IMG/VR virus record: IMGVR_UViG_3300020213_000003
Span: 1-44,009 of that record
Reading direction: 5' to 3' (one strand)
From: a virus
DNA: 44,009 nt
The stretch's first letter is position 1, and each line of letters starts with the position of its first letter. The notes below the pieces were generated by a model that had not been told where the DNA came from, searched no databases, and worked only from the letters and a program-made list of their open reading frames with translations. Below are positions 1 through 6,172 of the stretch, one piece after another. A program made the position numbers and the translations under genes.

Positions 1-26
1 GGCTGGGGGTTTTGAAAATGGTGGTG
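1..26. repeat. 26-bp direct repeat, left copy
   Basis: Bases 1-26 are identical to bases 43984-44009 (starts GGCTGGGGGT, ends ATGGTGGTG). This fits a circular assembly written with a short overlap, or a short terminal redundancy. The sequence alone cannot tell these apart. Either way, the two contig ends are contiguous in the phage population. Confidence 0.9.
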
Positions 27-290
27 ATGGGGGGGGATTTTTTAAGGGGGGATCCGGATATAATAACACGCGGCGAAGGTGCCCGCCCCCGGTCGTGCTA
101 TGGCCTGCCGCGCGCGCGCGTTCCTTATACTGTCACCATTGTCTGATAACGACTTTACCCATGATCTAATATCGGACGTTGTTGTATTTGCAGGCACTTA
201 CATAACACCTTACAGCTAAGCCCCTAAGGATTAAAGGGGGCCTAGTGTTTACTGGAGTTATGACGCCAGATATACGGCTAGCGAATGGGG
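27..290. other. Non-coding region at the contig junction
   Basis: No convincing gene lies here. With 43938-44009 it forms a non-coding stretch of about 340 bp between the GIY-YIG gene and the rest of the leftward arm. It holds G-runs, a perfect TATAAT at 59-64 without a good -35 element, an alternating CG tract near 111-120, and the hairpin at 217-245. A packaging or end-processing site would be plausible here, but no cos or pac signal is recognisable. Confidence 0.5.
217..245 (-). terminator. Putative hairpin after the GIY-YIG gene
   Basis: An imperfect inverted repeat (GCCCC...GGGGC arms, with extra C and T) lies about 45 bases beyond the leftward stop at 291. There is no clear T-tract, so it is only a weak terminator candidate. 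Confidence 0.3.
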
Positions 291-764
291 TTAGACTGAG
301 CTGGCAGGGGGTTGGCTAATGGCCTGGAATGGGGTGCTTGGCTGGCTTGGTGCGACTGGTTCGCCTATACGAGACGGATGAACCCGGCCACTATCCCGCC
401 GAGCATCAATGCCAGCTATAATTCCCCTAACGCTCTCTATGGCGTCCCTCATCTGCCGTTTCCTCTGCCCCTTCTTAATTACTGCCTGCCATTTCTCCGG
501 CTTCCCATGCTTGGCCATGAACCCATCCAGCCACGTCTCTACCATCCCTTCCCGTCTAAACCATTCGCCCCGCACTGAGTAGTCGCTAAACGCCAAGTGT
601 AGCTCACGCTCTGCCGCTCCGCCCTTGTCACGTCTATAGGCCAGTACCTTAAGCTCCAGCGGGCATCCTACCTGCATTGTGCTTAGCCTCACGCCTGGAT
701 CGCCCTCAGTGATGCCTATCTTCACGTACAGGCCATCAGCGGTGCCAATCGCGTATAATCCCAT
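291..764 (-). CDS. T5orf172/MUG113-type GIY-YIG nuclease-like protein
   Basis: About 157 residues. The N-terminal 75 residues carry the pattern of the T5orf172/MUG113 branch of the GIY-YIG superfamily: GLYAIG at the start, then VKIGIT, RL..MQ.G.P, an invariant-looking E.ELH..F and a closing GEWF. The basic helical middle and Pro/Ser-rich tail have no recognised domain. The family is found widely in phages and is thought to nick DNA, but the role here is unknown. I prefer the ATG at 764 because a well-formed -10 (772-777) would place the transcript start near 765. The in-frame ATG at 770 lies only one base beyond that -10. The gene stands alone as the first leftward gene. Confidence 0.8.
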   Translation of the reverse strand: MGLYAIGTADGLYVKIGITEGDPGVRLSTMQVGCPLELKVLAYRRDKGGAAERELHLAFSDYSVRGEWFRREGMVETWLDGFMAKHGKPEKWQAVIKKGQRKRQMRDAIESVRGIIAGIDARRDSGRVHPSRIGEPVAPSQPSTPFQAISQPPASSV

Positions 765-799
765 ATACATATGTATACGACCGCTCTCTTAATTGCCAA
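763..799 (-). promoter_or_regulatory. Leftward promoter with palindromic operator-like site
   Basis: On the minus strand TTGGCA (799-794), a 16-bp spacer and TATACA (777-772) form a good sigma70-like promoter. The -10 is one half of the perfect 14-bp palindrome TATACATATGTATA at 764-777, a member of the genome-wide TWAYACA-NN-TGTRTWA family. The start codon at 764 falls about where transcription should begin, predicting a leaderless mRNA. Confidence 0.6.
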
Positions 800-834
800 G
801 CGTCGCCATCCCTACACACCCCAGAAAGATTCCC

Positions 835-862
835 TTGCGCCCCATTGCACAGTCGTTAGATT
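835..862 (+). promoter_or_regulatory. Early rightward promoter, copy 1
   Basis: TTGCGC, a 16-bp spacer and TAGATT. The whole 831-900 block (promoter, leader, ribosome-binding site CAAGGAACAG and start codon context) is a diverged copy of 1393-1459. The spacer contains ATTGCACAGTCGT, which is also found in the promoter at 13416-13444. Confidence 0.55.
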
Positions 863-894
863 CCGTCCATCGTCACCCACCAAGGAACAGTCCA

Positions 895-1065
895 GTGAAC
901 AAGCCCTTCATCGTCCAGCATCTCCCATGGGTCAAAGGCAAGAAGGAGCTTGAGCGAGTTTTGCGCGACACTCTCAAGCCGATGAATGGCCGCTATACTA
1001 CTGAAGCCGGCTCGACTGTGTGGATCGTCTCTAACTCCAAGATCGTTGGGAAGGTCCAGCCATGA
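895..1065 (+). CDS. Small early protein, unknown function
   Basis: 56 residues from a GTG start, lysine-rich in the centre (WVKGKKELERVLRDTL). I chose GTG 895 because it follows AAGGAACAG at the same spacing as the duplicated leader before the gene at 1454, while the upstream in-frame ATG at 793 lies before the promoter. The stop overlaps the next start in ATGA. It is the first gene of the rightward arm. No family recognised. Confidence 0.6.
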   Translation: MNKPFIVQHLPWVKGKKELERVLRDTLKPMNGRYTTEAGSTVWIVSNSKIVGKVQP

Positions 1066-1391
1066 CCACCCCATCCCACACTCCCGGCCCTTGGTTTTGC
1101 GCAGACTGGCTAATCGGTGACGCCAAGCGACCACAGTTGACCATTGCAAGCTCCACGGATCAGGTCGCCATCGTCCCATCCCTGTACGTCAATCGGGCTA
1201 AGGAATGGGCAGCCAACGCTCGCCTCATCGTCGCAGCTCCTGACATGCTCGCCGCTCTACTCGCCGCCCAAGCAACAGTCGAGACCCACACAGTGCGCGC
1301 CTACAAGTATGGCTGCGTCGATCGGGACGCTGAGGCGACCCTGGCAGAGATCAGCGCCGCCATTGCCAGGGCCACGGGCACCCCCGTCTAA
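1062..1391 (+). CDS. Conserved phage protein of the HTPGPW...ANARLIAAAPD type
   Basis: 109 residues. It begins with HTPGPW and carries the segment ANARLIVAAPDMLAALLAAQ, a signature shared by many small phage and prophage proteins of unknown function. The C-terminus is an alanine-rich helix. Translationally coupled to the preceding gene by a 4-base overlap. No enzymatic motif. Confidence 0.75.
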   Translation: MTTPSHTPGPWFCADWLIGDAKRPQLTIASSTDQVAIVPSLYVNRAKEWAANARLIVAAPDMLAALLAAQATVETHTVRAYKYGCVDRDAEATLAEISAAIARATGTPV

Positions 1392-1396
1392 TTCCC

Positions 1397-1424
1397 TTGC
1401 GCCATCACACCACTGTGTTAGACT
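1397..1424 (+). promoter_or_regulatory. Early rightward promoter, copy 2
   Basis: TTGCGC, a 16-bp spacer and TAGACT, the same architecture as 835-862. The spacer sequence CACCACTGTGTTAG resembles one arm of the operator-like palindrome family. The leader again ends in CCACCAAGGAACAGTCCA before the start codon. Confidence 0.55.
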
Positions 1425-1453
1425 CGCCCCATAACCCACCAAGGAACAGTCCA

Positions 1454-1732
1454 ATGAACGACACACTCCAAACAACCCTTCGCCTCTGGACCTACGATGT
1501 CCTAGGCAATGAGATGGACGGCTACGATGTAAACGACCGCTGCAATTCGCAGACGGAAGTCATCGATGGCGACATTCCGGCCCTTCACCGTGATGCCGAG
1601 GATCTGCTGGCTGAAGTCTTCCAGTTCGGGCCCCAGGTGCGTATCGACTGGACGCAAGGCGACGAATGGACCTATGAGCTTGTTAACAGCCAGACCGGGA
1701 TGCCTCTTGGCCAAATCACAGTCGGCGAGTAA
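1454..1732 (+). CDS. Acidic small early protein, unknown
   Basis: 92 residues, strongly acidic (many D and E), with no signal or membrane segment. The ATG at 1454 follows AAGGAACAG at seven bases. The in-frame ATG at 1397 lies within the promoter and is not used in this model. Acidic early proteins of this size often act as host-protein mimics, but nothing specific is recognised. Confidence 0.7.
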   Translation: MNDTLQTTLRLWTYDVLGNEMDGYDVNDRCNSQTEVIDGDIPALHRDAEDLLAEVFQFGPQVRIDWTQGDEWTYELVNSQTGMPLGQITVGE

Positions 1733-1736
1733 CCCA

Positions 1737-1853
1737 ATGCGCCTCCCCTTCACCTCATCAGCCAGCATCGCCCGCCACCTCACCCACCTTCGCCTTGCCG
1801 AACGCGCAACCCGCGCTATGGCGATCACTGACCGCTACACTAAGAAAGCCTAA
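1737..1853 (+). CDS. 38-residue basic peptide
   Basis: A 38-codon frame fits exactly between neighbours: 4 bases after the stop at 1732 and 3 bases before the ATG at 1857. The product is basic and probably helical (arginines spread through the second half, ending YTKKA). Junction spacing like that of the neighbours (AACCCA-ATG) supports it as a real gene. No family recognised. Confidence 0.5.
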   Translation: MRLPFTSSASIARHLTHLRLAERATRAMAITDRYTKKA

Positions 1854-1856
1854 CCC

Positions 1857-2129
1857 ATGCAAGCCATCCTCACAAAATACCACGGTCCCAGCAACACGCG
1901 CGGCTCCTACATGAGCGCAAAGTGTGAGGCACTTTCAATCCGTGTCAGCTATGATGACGCCATAAACTCGGACGAGAACCATATCGCCGCATGCAATGAA
2001 CTGTGCCGTCGCATGGATGAGCAAAGCGCCAAGAAGTACGGCAGCAGCGTGCCGGGAACGTGGTCCAAGCCCAAGGCCAGCGGGCAGCTCCATACTGGCG
2101 AATACGCCCACGTCTTCACGGAAGGCTAA
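1857..2129 (+). CDS. Conserved small phage protein (KAILTKY-like start)
   Basis: 90 residues. The opening MQAILTKYHGPSNTRGS matches a pattern seen at the start of many small phage proteins (an aI.TKy.gptNtRgsr.kA motif) of unknown function. The rest is hydrophilic. It lies in the run of tightly spaced early genes and shares the TAACCCATG junction with its neighbours. Confidence 0.7.
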   Translation: MQAILTKYHGPSNTRGSYMSAKCEALSIRVSYDDAINSDENHIAACNELCRRMDEQSAKKYGSSVPGTWSKPKASGQLHTGEYAHVFTEG

Positions 2130-2132
2130 CCC

Positions 2133-2327
2133 ATGCGTATCCTCAAGAACCGGACCGCCTACGTCATCCAAGGTAACTACGTCTCCCACGGATCCTCCCA
2201 CGGATGGGAGGATGAGAATGAGGAGGCCACCCTCACCGAGGGCAAGCGGAGCCTCCGGGAATACCGCGCCAATGGTCCAGGCCAGTACAGGATGATAATC
2301 CGTAGGATTCCGATCGTCCTACGCTAA
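2133..2327 (+). CDS. Small early protein, unknown
   Basis: 64 residues, begins MRILKNRTAYVI and is basic at the C-terminus (RMIIRRIPIVLR). It starts 3 bases after the preceding stop. No domain recognised. A strong hairpin follows at 2344-2370. Confidence 0.6.
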   Translation: MRILKNRTAYVIQGNYVSHGSSHGWEDENEEATLTEGKRSLREYRANGPGQYRMIIRRIPIVLR

Positions 2328-2343
2328 CCAACCCAAACCCCTG

Positions 2344-2370
2344 CCCCCTCGGACCATCGCGGTCCGGGGG
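2344..2370 (+). terminator. Strong hairpin, terminator-like
   Basis: CGGACC, loop ATCGC and GGTCCG are extended by C-run and G-run arms, giving a stem of about 10 bp directly after the gene ending at 2327. Only TTAAGG follows, so termination may be partial. A related hairpin occurs at 4581-4606, and each precedes an AGGAACCCCAG leader. Confidence 0.5.
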
Positions 2371-2408
2371 TTAAGGCAGTAGATCACAACCCTAAAGGAA
2401 CCCCAGCC

Positions 2409-2615
2409 ATGAGCACCCAGATCATCCCCACGACATCCAGCCACCCCTACTTCGTCCTCCTGATCGGCGGCCCGTGCGATGGTCTCCGGTACCAGTACGA
2501 GTCCCGCTACCAGGCCAGGAAGGCTGGCAAGGAGGCGGTGGATAGCGGAGACTGCGACGCGTTCAGCGTCCACACGGTGCCGCAGAAGGACCGCACCACC
2601 GAAGCGGAGGGCTGA
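2409..2615 (+). CDS. Small early protein, unknown (parent copy of 3057 remnant)
   Basis: 68 residues, with LLIGGPCDGLRYQYESRYQARKAGKE reminiscent of small phage 'GGPxDG' proteins. The leader CCTAAAGGAACCCCAGCC supplies the ribosome-binding site. The first 41 bases recur with one mismatch at 3057. It ends in AEG because the next gene's ribosome-binding site (GCGGAGGGCTGAGCC) is embedded in its final codons. Confidence 0.65.
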   Translation: MSTQIIPTTSSHPYFVLLIGGPCDGLRYQYESRYQARKAGKEAVDSGDCDAFSVHTVPQKDRTTEAEG

Positions 2616-2618
2616 GCC

Positions 2619-2828
2619 GTGAGTAGCAAGATCGACGCGCTAGAGGCCACCATGACATTCGCCATGGCCCACACCCAGAGGGCACATGCCCTAGAGGATG
2701 CCCTGGACGCGGCCCTCGGTGCCCACCCACCGGGCTCGCCTGGGGCGGTGGCTGCCCGCGCGACGTATGATGCGGCCTATGCCGTTTTGGACGCTGACCT
2801 GGCGCGGTTCCTTGAAGCGGAGGGCTGA
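2619..2828 (+). CDS. Small alanine-rich helical protein, unknown
   Basis: 69 residues from a GTG start with GGAGG embedded in the previous gene. Alanine-rich and predicted nearly all helical (AHALEDALDAALGAH...ATYDAAYAVLDADLARFL). It ends in EAEG through the same junction module as the gene before it. Confidence 0.6.
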   Translation: MSSKIDALEATMTFAMAHTQRAHALEDALDAALGAHPPGSPGAVAARATYDAAYAVLDADLARFLEAEG

Positions 2829-2831
2829 GCC

Positions 2832-3053
2832 ATGAGCACCTACCACAACATTACATCCATCGCGCCGATCGAGTGGGAGCAGACCTCTGACCGAGTCTAT
2901 GAAACGCAAGCCGGGGATGGGTCGCTCTGGAAGCACTGCGTCGGCGGAAAGACCGTCGAGGTGACAGACATTCACGCCACGGACTCGGCCGCCGCAGAAT
3001 CGATGCACGCTAGCGCCCTCGCGATGCTTGCCACCCTCGGCGCGGAGGGCTGA
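2832..3053 (+). CDS. Small early protein, unknown
   Basis: 73 residues, mixed composition, no recognised family. The start lies 3 bases after the previous stop, with GCGGAGGG upstream. It ends GAEG, again through the shared junction. The next start codon is the truncated duplicate at 3057. Confidence 0.6.
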   Translation: MSTYHNITSIAPIEWEQTSDRVYETQAGDGSLWKHCVGGKTVEVTDIHATDSAAAESMHASALAMLATLGAEG

Positions 3054-3056
3054 GCC

Positions 3057-3110
3057 ATGAGCACCCAGATCATCCCCACGACATCGAGCCACCCCTATCT
3101 GGGTCGCTAA
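3057..3110 (+). pseudogene. Truncated duplicate of the 2409 gene
   Basis: Bases 3057-3097 repeat 2409-2449 with one mismatch. The copy reads MSTQIIPTTSSHPYLGR and stops after 17 codons, so only the 5' end of the gene remains. It looks like a remnant of duplication or recombination at the repeated junctions, although it could still be translated as a short peptide. Confidence 0.7.
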
Positions 3111-3183
3111 CGGTCGGCACCAACTCAAGGCCTTGTCATCCAGGCTGCGCGAATCTAGCGCTAAGTGAACCCCATCCCGCCCC

Positions 3184-3204
3184 GGTCCCCTGCGTAACGG
3201 GACC
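3184..3204 (+). terminator. Hairpin before the 3242 gene
   Basis: GGTCCC, 9-base loop, GGGACC. No T-tract follows. It lies in the 131-base gap after the truncated copy and just before the AAAGGAACCCCAGCCC leader, the same arrangement as at 2344-2400. Confidence 0.35.
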
Positions 3205-3241
3205 CCAAACGCCTTCATCACCCCTAAAGGAACCCCAGCCC

Positions 3242-3487
3242 ATGCACTACCTCGCCCAGACCGCCAAAGCCGCCAACGATGACAACCTGGCACGTCGCGT
3301 CCGTATCGACGAAGTCATGGAGGGATGGACCCTGCCATGCACGGTCTATGACATCCTGGCCAGCGATGATATCGACATCGCTACAGATGAGACTCACCCC
3401 GTACTGGGCGCCCTGGGCTCCATGCCCTTGGATGAGGCGCAGCAGCTTGTAATGGGTCGCTTAGACGCGATGTCCTTCCTGGCCTAA
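3242..3487 (+). CDS. Small acidic early protein, unknown
   Basis: 81 residues, acidic in the middle (SDDIDIATDE). The ribosome-binding site is in CTAAAGGAACCCCAGCCC. No recognised domain or membrane segment. Confidence 0.6.
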   Translation: MHYLAQTAKAANDDNLARRVRIDEVMEGWTLPCTVYDILASDDIDIATDETHPVLGALGSMPLDEAQQLVMGRLDAMSFLA

Positions 3488-3517
3488 CCGAACCCCACCC
3501 AATAGGAACCCCAGCCC

Positions 3518-3748
3518 ATGAACACCGCATCCCCCTGTCGTATCATGTGCATTAATTGCAGGAGACATGCAGCTATCACGGTTGCTAGATATGTGCAATC
3601 TCAATGCGGCATGCTCCGCGCCAGCTCTAGGTCTTACTGCAAAACCCACGCGCCGCACCCCGATCATGTGCTTGTTAACGGCACAACCGACCGCGTGGAG
3701 GTTGTTGGTGACGTGAGCGCAACGCCATGGGCCTATCACCATCCATAG
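3518..3748 (+). CDS. Cysteine-rich small protein, possible zinc binding
   Basis: 76 residues with cysteines and histidines (CRIMCINCRRH early, then C, then CKTHAPH) that could form a zinc site. The leader is AATAGGAACCCCAGCCC. The 3' half and following intergenic stretch are less GC-rich than the surroundings. No family recognised. Confidence 0.55.
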   Translation: MNTASPCRIMCINCRRHAAITVARYVQSQCGMLRASSRSYCKTHAPHPDHVLVNGTTDRVEVVGDVSATPWAYHHP

Positions 3749-3789
3749 AGTCGGCTCGTGGCCACTATTAACTAATGAGGGAATAAATA

Positions 3790-4212
3790 ATGAGCGATTT
3801 CCAGCAAATGGCTTTAGACTTAGGGTTTAAATACTGGCGGGCATCAGATGCACATGGCGTTACCTGCACCAAAGAGCAGGCGGAAATATTCATCGCCAAT
3901 TTAGTCGGTGTAGAGGTGGGGATTTTGTCTAATGAAAATAAGCTGTACGACATGGCGGGAGATTCTGCCGCGACCATCGACACCAACCCCGAGACCCTCG
4001 TTGGCGCCCTCGGCGCCGTGCTGAAGGGGGTAGCCGCAGGGCAGTACAGGGAGGTATCGGAGGCTGCTGCCGTCCTAGAGGCAGTCCGTTGTGGCGACTG
4101 TCGCCACGAGTACGGAGCCCTATGGGATCGCCTCCGAGCCGCTGTCGGGCGGGCGGAAGATGGCGTGGCTCTCCCTCCTGCAGCCCATTCTCAACAATCC
4201 CCACCTAACTGA
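3790..4212 (+). CDS. Hypothetical protein with compositionally mixed halves
   Basis: 140 residues. The first 55 or so codons are AT-rich (bases 3770-3960), while the remainder is GC-rich, as if two segments of different origin were joined near base 3960. The first part ends ..NENKLYDMAGDS. The second contains CGDC and ends Pro/Gln/Ser-rich. The start has GAGGGAATAAATA upstream. Function unknown. Confidence 0.55.
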   Translation: MSDFQQMALDLGFKYWRASDAHGVTCTKEQAEIFIANLVGVEVGILSNENKLYDMAGDSAATIDTNPETLVGALGAVLKGVAAGQYREVSEAAAVLEAVRCGDCRHEYGALWDRLRAAVGRAEDGVALPPAAHSQQSPPN

Positions 4213-4374
4213 ACCCCAGCCCCCACCCTCTTGCGACCCATTCTCAACAGCGGGGGGAAGGGTGGGCGGAACTGGGTTGGGGGGTGACTTCAAAAGACAC
4301 ACAGTGATGAGACAAGCATAAGACAATTCCCACCCCCTAAGCGAACCACAGCCCATACCTACTAAGGAAATCAG
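4213..4374. other. Intergenic region with G/C-rich inverted repeat
   Basis: A 162-base gap. GCCCCCACCCT (4219-4229) can pair imperfectly with AGGGTGGGC (4259-4267). The 13-mer CCCATTCTCAACA occurs at 4184-4196 (inside the preceding gene) and 4237-4249. An AAGGAAATCAG ribosome-binding site precedes the next ATG. No gene seen. Confidence 0.45.
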
Positions 4375-4572
4375 ATGATAGGCAGAGAGATCCCCCTAAC
4401 CGATACGCAGTGCGAGGCTTATCTACAAAGCCTACTCACGGACTACGAGCACGACTACGGATCTAAGTTAAAGCCTAGTGACATCACATGTTCCGACTGC
4501 TCTGAGCGTAAAGCCTGCCCATTCGCTTATGACATGTATAATACCCGTGGCGACTGCCTAGCCTCTAGGTGA
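4375..4572 (+). CDS. Cysteine-containing small protein, unknown
   Basis: 65 residues with CSDCSERKACPF and a further C near the end, a possible small zinc-binding knuckle. Ribosome-binding site AAGGAAA. It is the last rightward gene before the leftward regulator gene, and a near-perfect hairpin follows its stop. Confidence 0.6.
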   Translation: MIGREIPLTDTQCEAYLQSLLTDYEHDYGSKLKPSDITCSDCSERKACPFAYDMYNTRGDCLASR

Positions 4573-4580
4573 ACCCCTAC

Positions 4581-4609
4581 CCCTCGGACCCTAACCAGTC
4601 CGAGGGTTT
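4581..4609 (+). terminator. Rho-independent-like terminator
   Basis: CCCTCGGAC pairs perfectly with GTCCGAGGG (9 bp, 8-base loop) and is followed by TTTCC. It lies 9 bases after the stop at 4572, so it is well placed to end the first early operon. Confidence 0.6.
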
Positions 4610-4716
4610 CCCTATCTATAGGAACCCCAGGCAATTCAGCGACCTCCTGCCCCTAGGATGTCCGCTTAGCTACCTGGGGTTTAGCACGTCTAGTGGCTAT
4701 GCTCTAGGAACCCCAA

Positions 4717-4790
4717 GTTCAGCCATTGAACTTGAAGTCTATATACCTCTTAGAGTATATATATTACTTACAGTTCAGCCATTGAACTTG
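4717..4790. repeat. Repeated hairpins in an AT-rich island
   Basis: The 18-mer GTTCAGCCATTGAACTTG occurs at 4717-4734 and 4773-4790. Each contains GTTC and GAAC arms, so each can fold. Between them TATATAC and GTATATA form another inverted repeat in an AT-rich stretch. The second copy covers the last codons and stop of the leftward winged-helix gene. This could be a terminator cluster for that gene, or iterons of a replication origin. Confidence 0.6.
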
Positions 4791-5116
4791 GGGTCGTCAT
4801 CTTGGACCAGCCAGTAGTGGTTCTTATCCCGCCCGTTCTTCCCGTTGGTCTGTCCATAGCCGATCCAGCTCTGAGCAACCAGGACCTTGATGCAGGCAGC
4901 CAGGGTAGCGCGAGCAACGCCCGACTCAGCCATTAGCAGATCGTACCCAGGGAAACAGTACCCATTCTCGTCCATGTGGCCGAGCAAGGCGTACATGACC
5001 GACCGCTGGTTCCCCGTGAGCTGACGATCCAGCCGAACCCGCTTGGCGGTGTACTCCACAAGCCTCATGCGCTCGACCCAGGCACGCTGGAAGGGGGTCA
5101 AATCAGAACGGTCCAT
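4775..5116 (-). CDS. Winged-helix DNA-binding protein (HTH_36-like)
   Basis: 113 residues. The core from about residue 33 to 90 (LTGNQRSVMYALLGHMDENGYCFPG, then LLMAESGVARATLAACIKVL) matches the winged-helix pattern of HTH_36 proteins, used by replication initiators and transcription factors. I chose ATG 5116, preceded by CTAAGGATCGCC, over the upstream 5158 start. It is the only well-supported leftward gene inside the rightward early arm. It is preceded by a 150-base leader with inverted repeats and a promoter carrying an operator-like palindrome. It may be a repressor of the early operon or an origin-binding protein. Confidence 0.75.
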   Translation of the reverse strand: MDRSDLTPFQRAWVERMRLVEYTAKRVRLDRQLTGNQRSVMYALLGHMDENGYCFPGYDLLMAESGVARATLAACIKVLVAQSWIGYGQTNGKNGRDKNHYWLVQDDDPKFNG

Positions 5117-5139
5117 GGCGATCCTTAGAGAAACGATAA

Positions 5140-5202
5140 CCCCTAGGCTCCCCTCCAAGGTGACTTACCGGACGTGTGGCGGTACAGGGAGGGGCCTAGG
5201 GG
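5140..5202. repeat. Long nested inverted repeat
   Basis: CCCCTAGGCTCCCCTCC (5140-5156) pairs with GGAGGGGCCTAGGGG (5188-5202), with a two-base bulge. The loop holds a nested TACCG/CGGTA stem. Just outside, ATAACC and GGTTAT (5216-5221) extend the symmetry. It lies immediately upstream of the winged-helix gene, in its untranslated leader if the 5274 promoter is used. It could be a binding site, RNA leader structure or cruciform at an origin. Confidence 0.65.
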
Positions 5203-5273
5203 CCATCAGAAGCTTAGGTTATGGAACCACGTCCCGGAAGTCACTCCGGGCCACCCATCAGGCAGCCCCGCCC

Positions 5274-5300
5274 TTATACAATTGTATTTGACCTTCGCAA
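5274..5300 (-). promoter_or_regulatory. Leftward promoter of the winged-helix gene with operator
   Basis: On the minus strand TTGCGA (5300-5295), a 16-bp spacer and TATAAG (5279-5274). The palindrome TTATACAATTGTATTT (5274-5289) fits the genome-wide TWAYACA-NN-TGTRTWA motif. The transcript would have a leader of about 150 bases containing the inverted repeat at 5140-5202. Confidence 0.55.
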
Positions 5301-5307
5301 GAGGCGC

Positions 5308-5322
5308 TATACGGTGGTGTAA
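5308..5322 (+). promoter_or_regulatory. Operator-like variant before the 5339 operon
   Basis: TATACGGTGGTGTAA resembles the operator at 43948-43963 with one shifted base. TATACG may be a -10, but the upstream -35 (TTGACC at 5288) is only 14 bases away. It faces the leftward promoter at 5274-5300, so the two would be divergently arranged. Confidence 0.4.
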
Positions 5323-5338
5323 CCCCCAAGGAAACCCC

Positions 5339-6172
5339 ATGACCTTCCTCTCCCAGTACCAGGAATACCAGACCAATAACCTTAGCGAGCCCCCCAATGA
5401 GGCGTACCGCTACAAGTTCCCCAACGGCTGGGGCGCCAGTGTCATCCGCAATAGTTACAGCTACGGCGGAGATAAGGGCCTGTGGGAACTCGCGGTCCTG
5501 GGCCAGGACGGCGATCTTAACTACGTCCACCCCGTGTCGGAAGGCGACGTGCGCGGGTATCAGACCGACGCTGACATCGCGGAACTCCTCAAGCAGATCA
5601 AGGAAACCATGACCTTCCTCCCAATCTTCACCGCCGACCCGGCCTCCCTGTTCTGGGCCAAAGCGTACGTCACGGATGAGGAAGAGCAGCGGACCGAGGC
5701 TGCAATCAACCACGCTGCCAGGGATGCCTTCGCCCAAGTGATGAAGAAGCATGTGGTCAAGGCGCGTGACGACGGCTGGAAGGGCTGGACCCATGAAATC
5801 AAGGTCATCGCTCCGCTGCCGTCTGAATACGAGGCGGCGCTCATGAAGGCCTACCACCATGGCCTCGCGCGGGGCGATGCCGTCATTTATGAAAAAGGAA
5901 ACCCCATGACCCGAACCTCTGACTTCATAGCGTCCCTTGAATTCGCCGGTAGTGACGGCGGGGTCACGGCCTTCCTCCGTGGGATCGTCCACTCCGCGTA
6001 CCTTGAAGGCTTTGAAGACGGCGAAAGCCATAACAACCTCAGCTACAAGTACCCGCCTATCAATACCGCATGGCGCGTTAGTGGCGCACGGGAAAGCTTG
6101 ACCGGCCTGGCTGAAACGTACTCCCGCCCGAAGGCTGGCGGGTTCACGGATGAAGCCAAGGAAACCCCATGA
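5339..6172 (+). CDS. Large early protein that looks like three fused small genes
   Basis: 277 residues from the ATG after CCCAAGGAAACCCC. The same ribosome-binding-site/start module recurs in frame at 5609 (AAGGAAACC-ATGACC) and 5906 (AAGGAAACCCC-ATGACC), and again at the next gene, 6169. Residues 1-90 (YRYKFPNGWGASVIRN, WELAVL, DVRGYQTDADI) resemble a small stand-alone phage protein family. Residues 91-189 and 190-277 show no known domain. Either the three proteins were fused by loss of stops, or internal starts also yield shorter products. Function unknown. Confidence 0.7.
   Translation: MTFLSQYQEYQTNNLSEPPNEAYRYKFPNGWGASVIRNSYSYGGDKGLWELAVLGQDGDLNYVHPVSEGDVRGYQTDADIAELLKQIKETMTFLPIFTADPASLFWAKAYVTDEEEQRTEAAINHAARDAFAQVMKKHVVKARDDGWKGWTHEIKVIAPLPSEYEAALMKAYHHGLARGDAVIYEKGNPMTRTSDFIASLEFAGSDGGVTAFLRGIVHSAYLEGFEDGESHNNLSYKYPPINTAWRVSGARESLTGLAETYSRPKAGGFTDEAKETP

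Noticed and set aside
111-120. Alternating CG tract as possible Z-DNA
   Set aside because: Only about 10 bases long, so too short to be meaningful by itself.
312-578. Rightward 88-codon frame opposite the GIY-YIG gene
   Set aside because: Shadow of a recognised gene, with Pro-rich shadow composition.
771-953. Rightward 60-codon frame at the divergence point
   Set aside because: It starts before the predicted promoter and overlaps the better supported GTG-start gene in another frame.
4600-5338. Attachment site or integration module
   Set aside because: The repeats suggested it, but there is no integrase or excisionase gene anywhere in the window.
5258-6031. Long leftward frame (257 codons) opposite the fused early gene
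   Set aside because: It lies antisense to a gene with a good ribosome-binding site, has shadow-type composition and no start signal.
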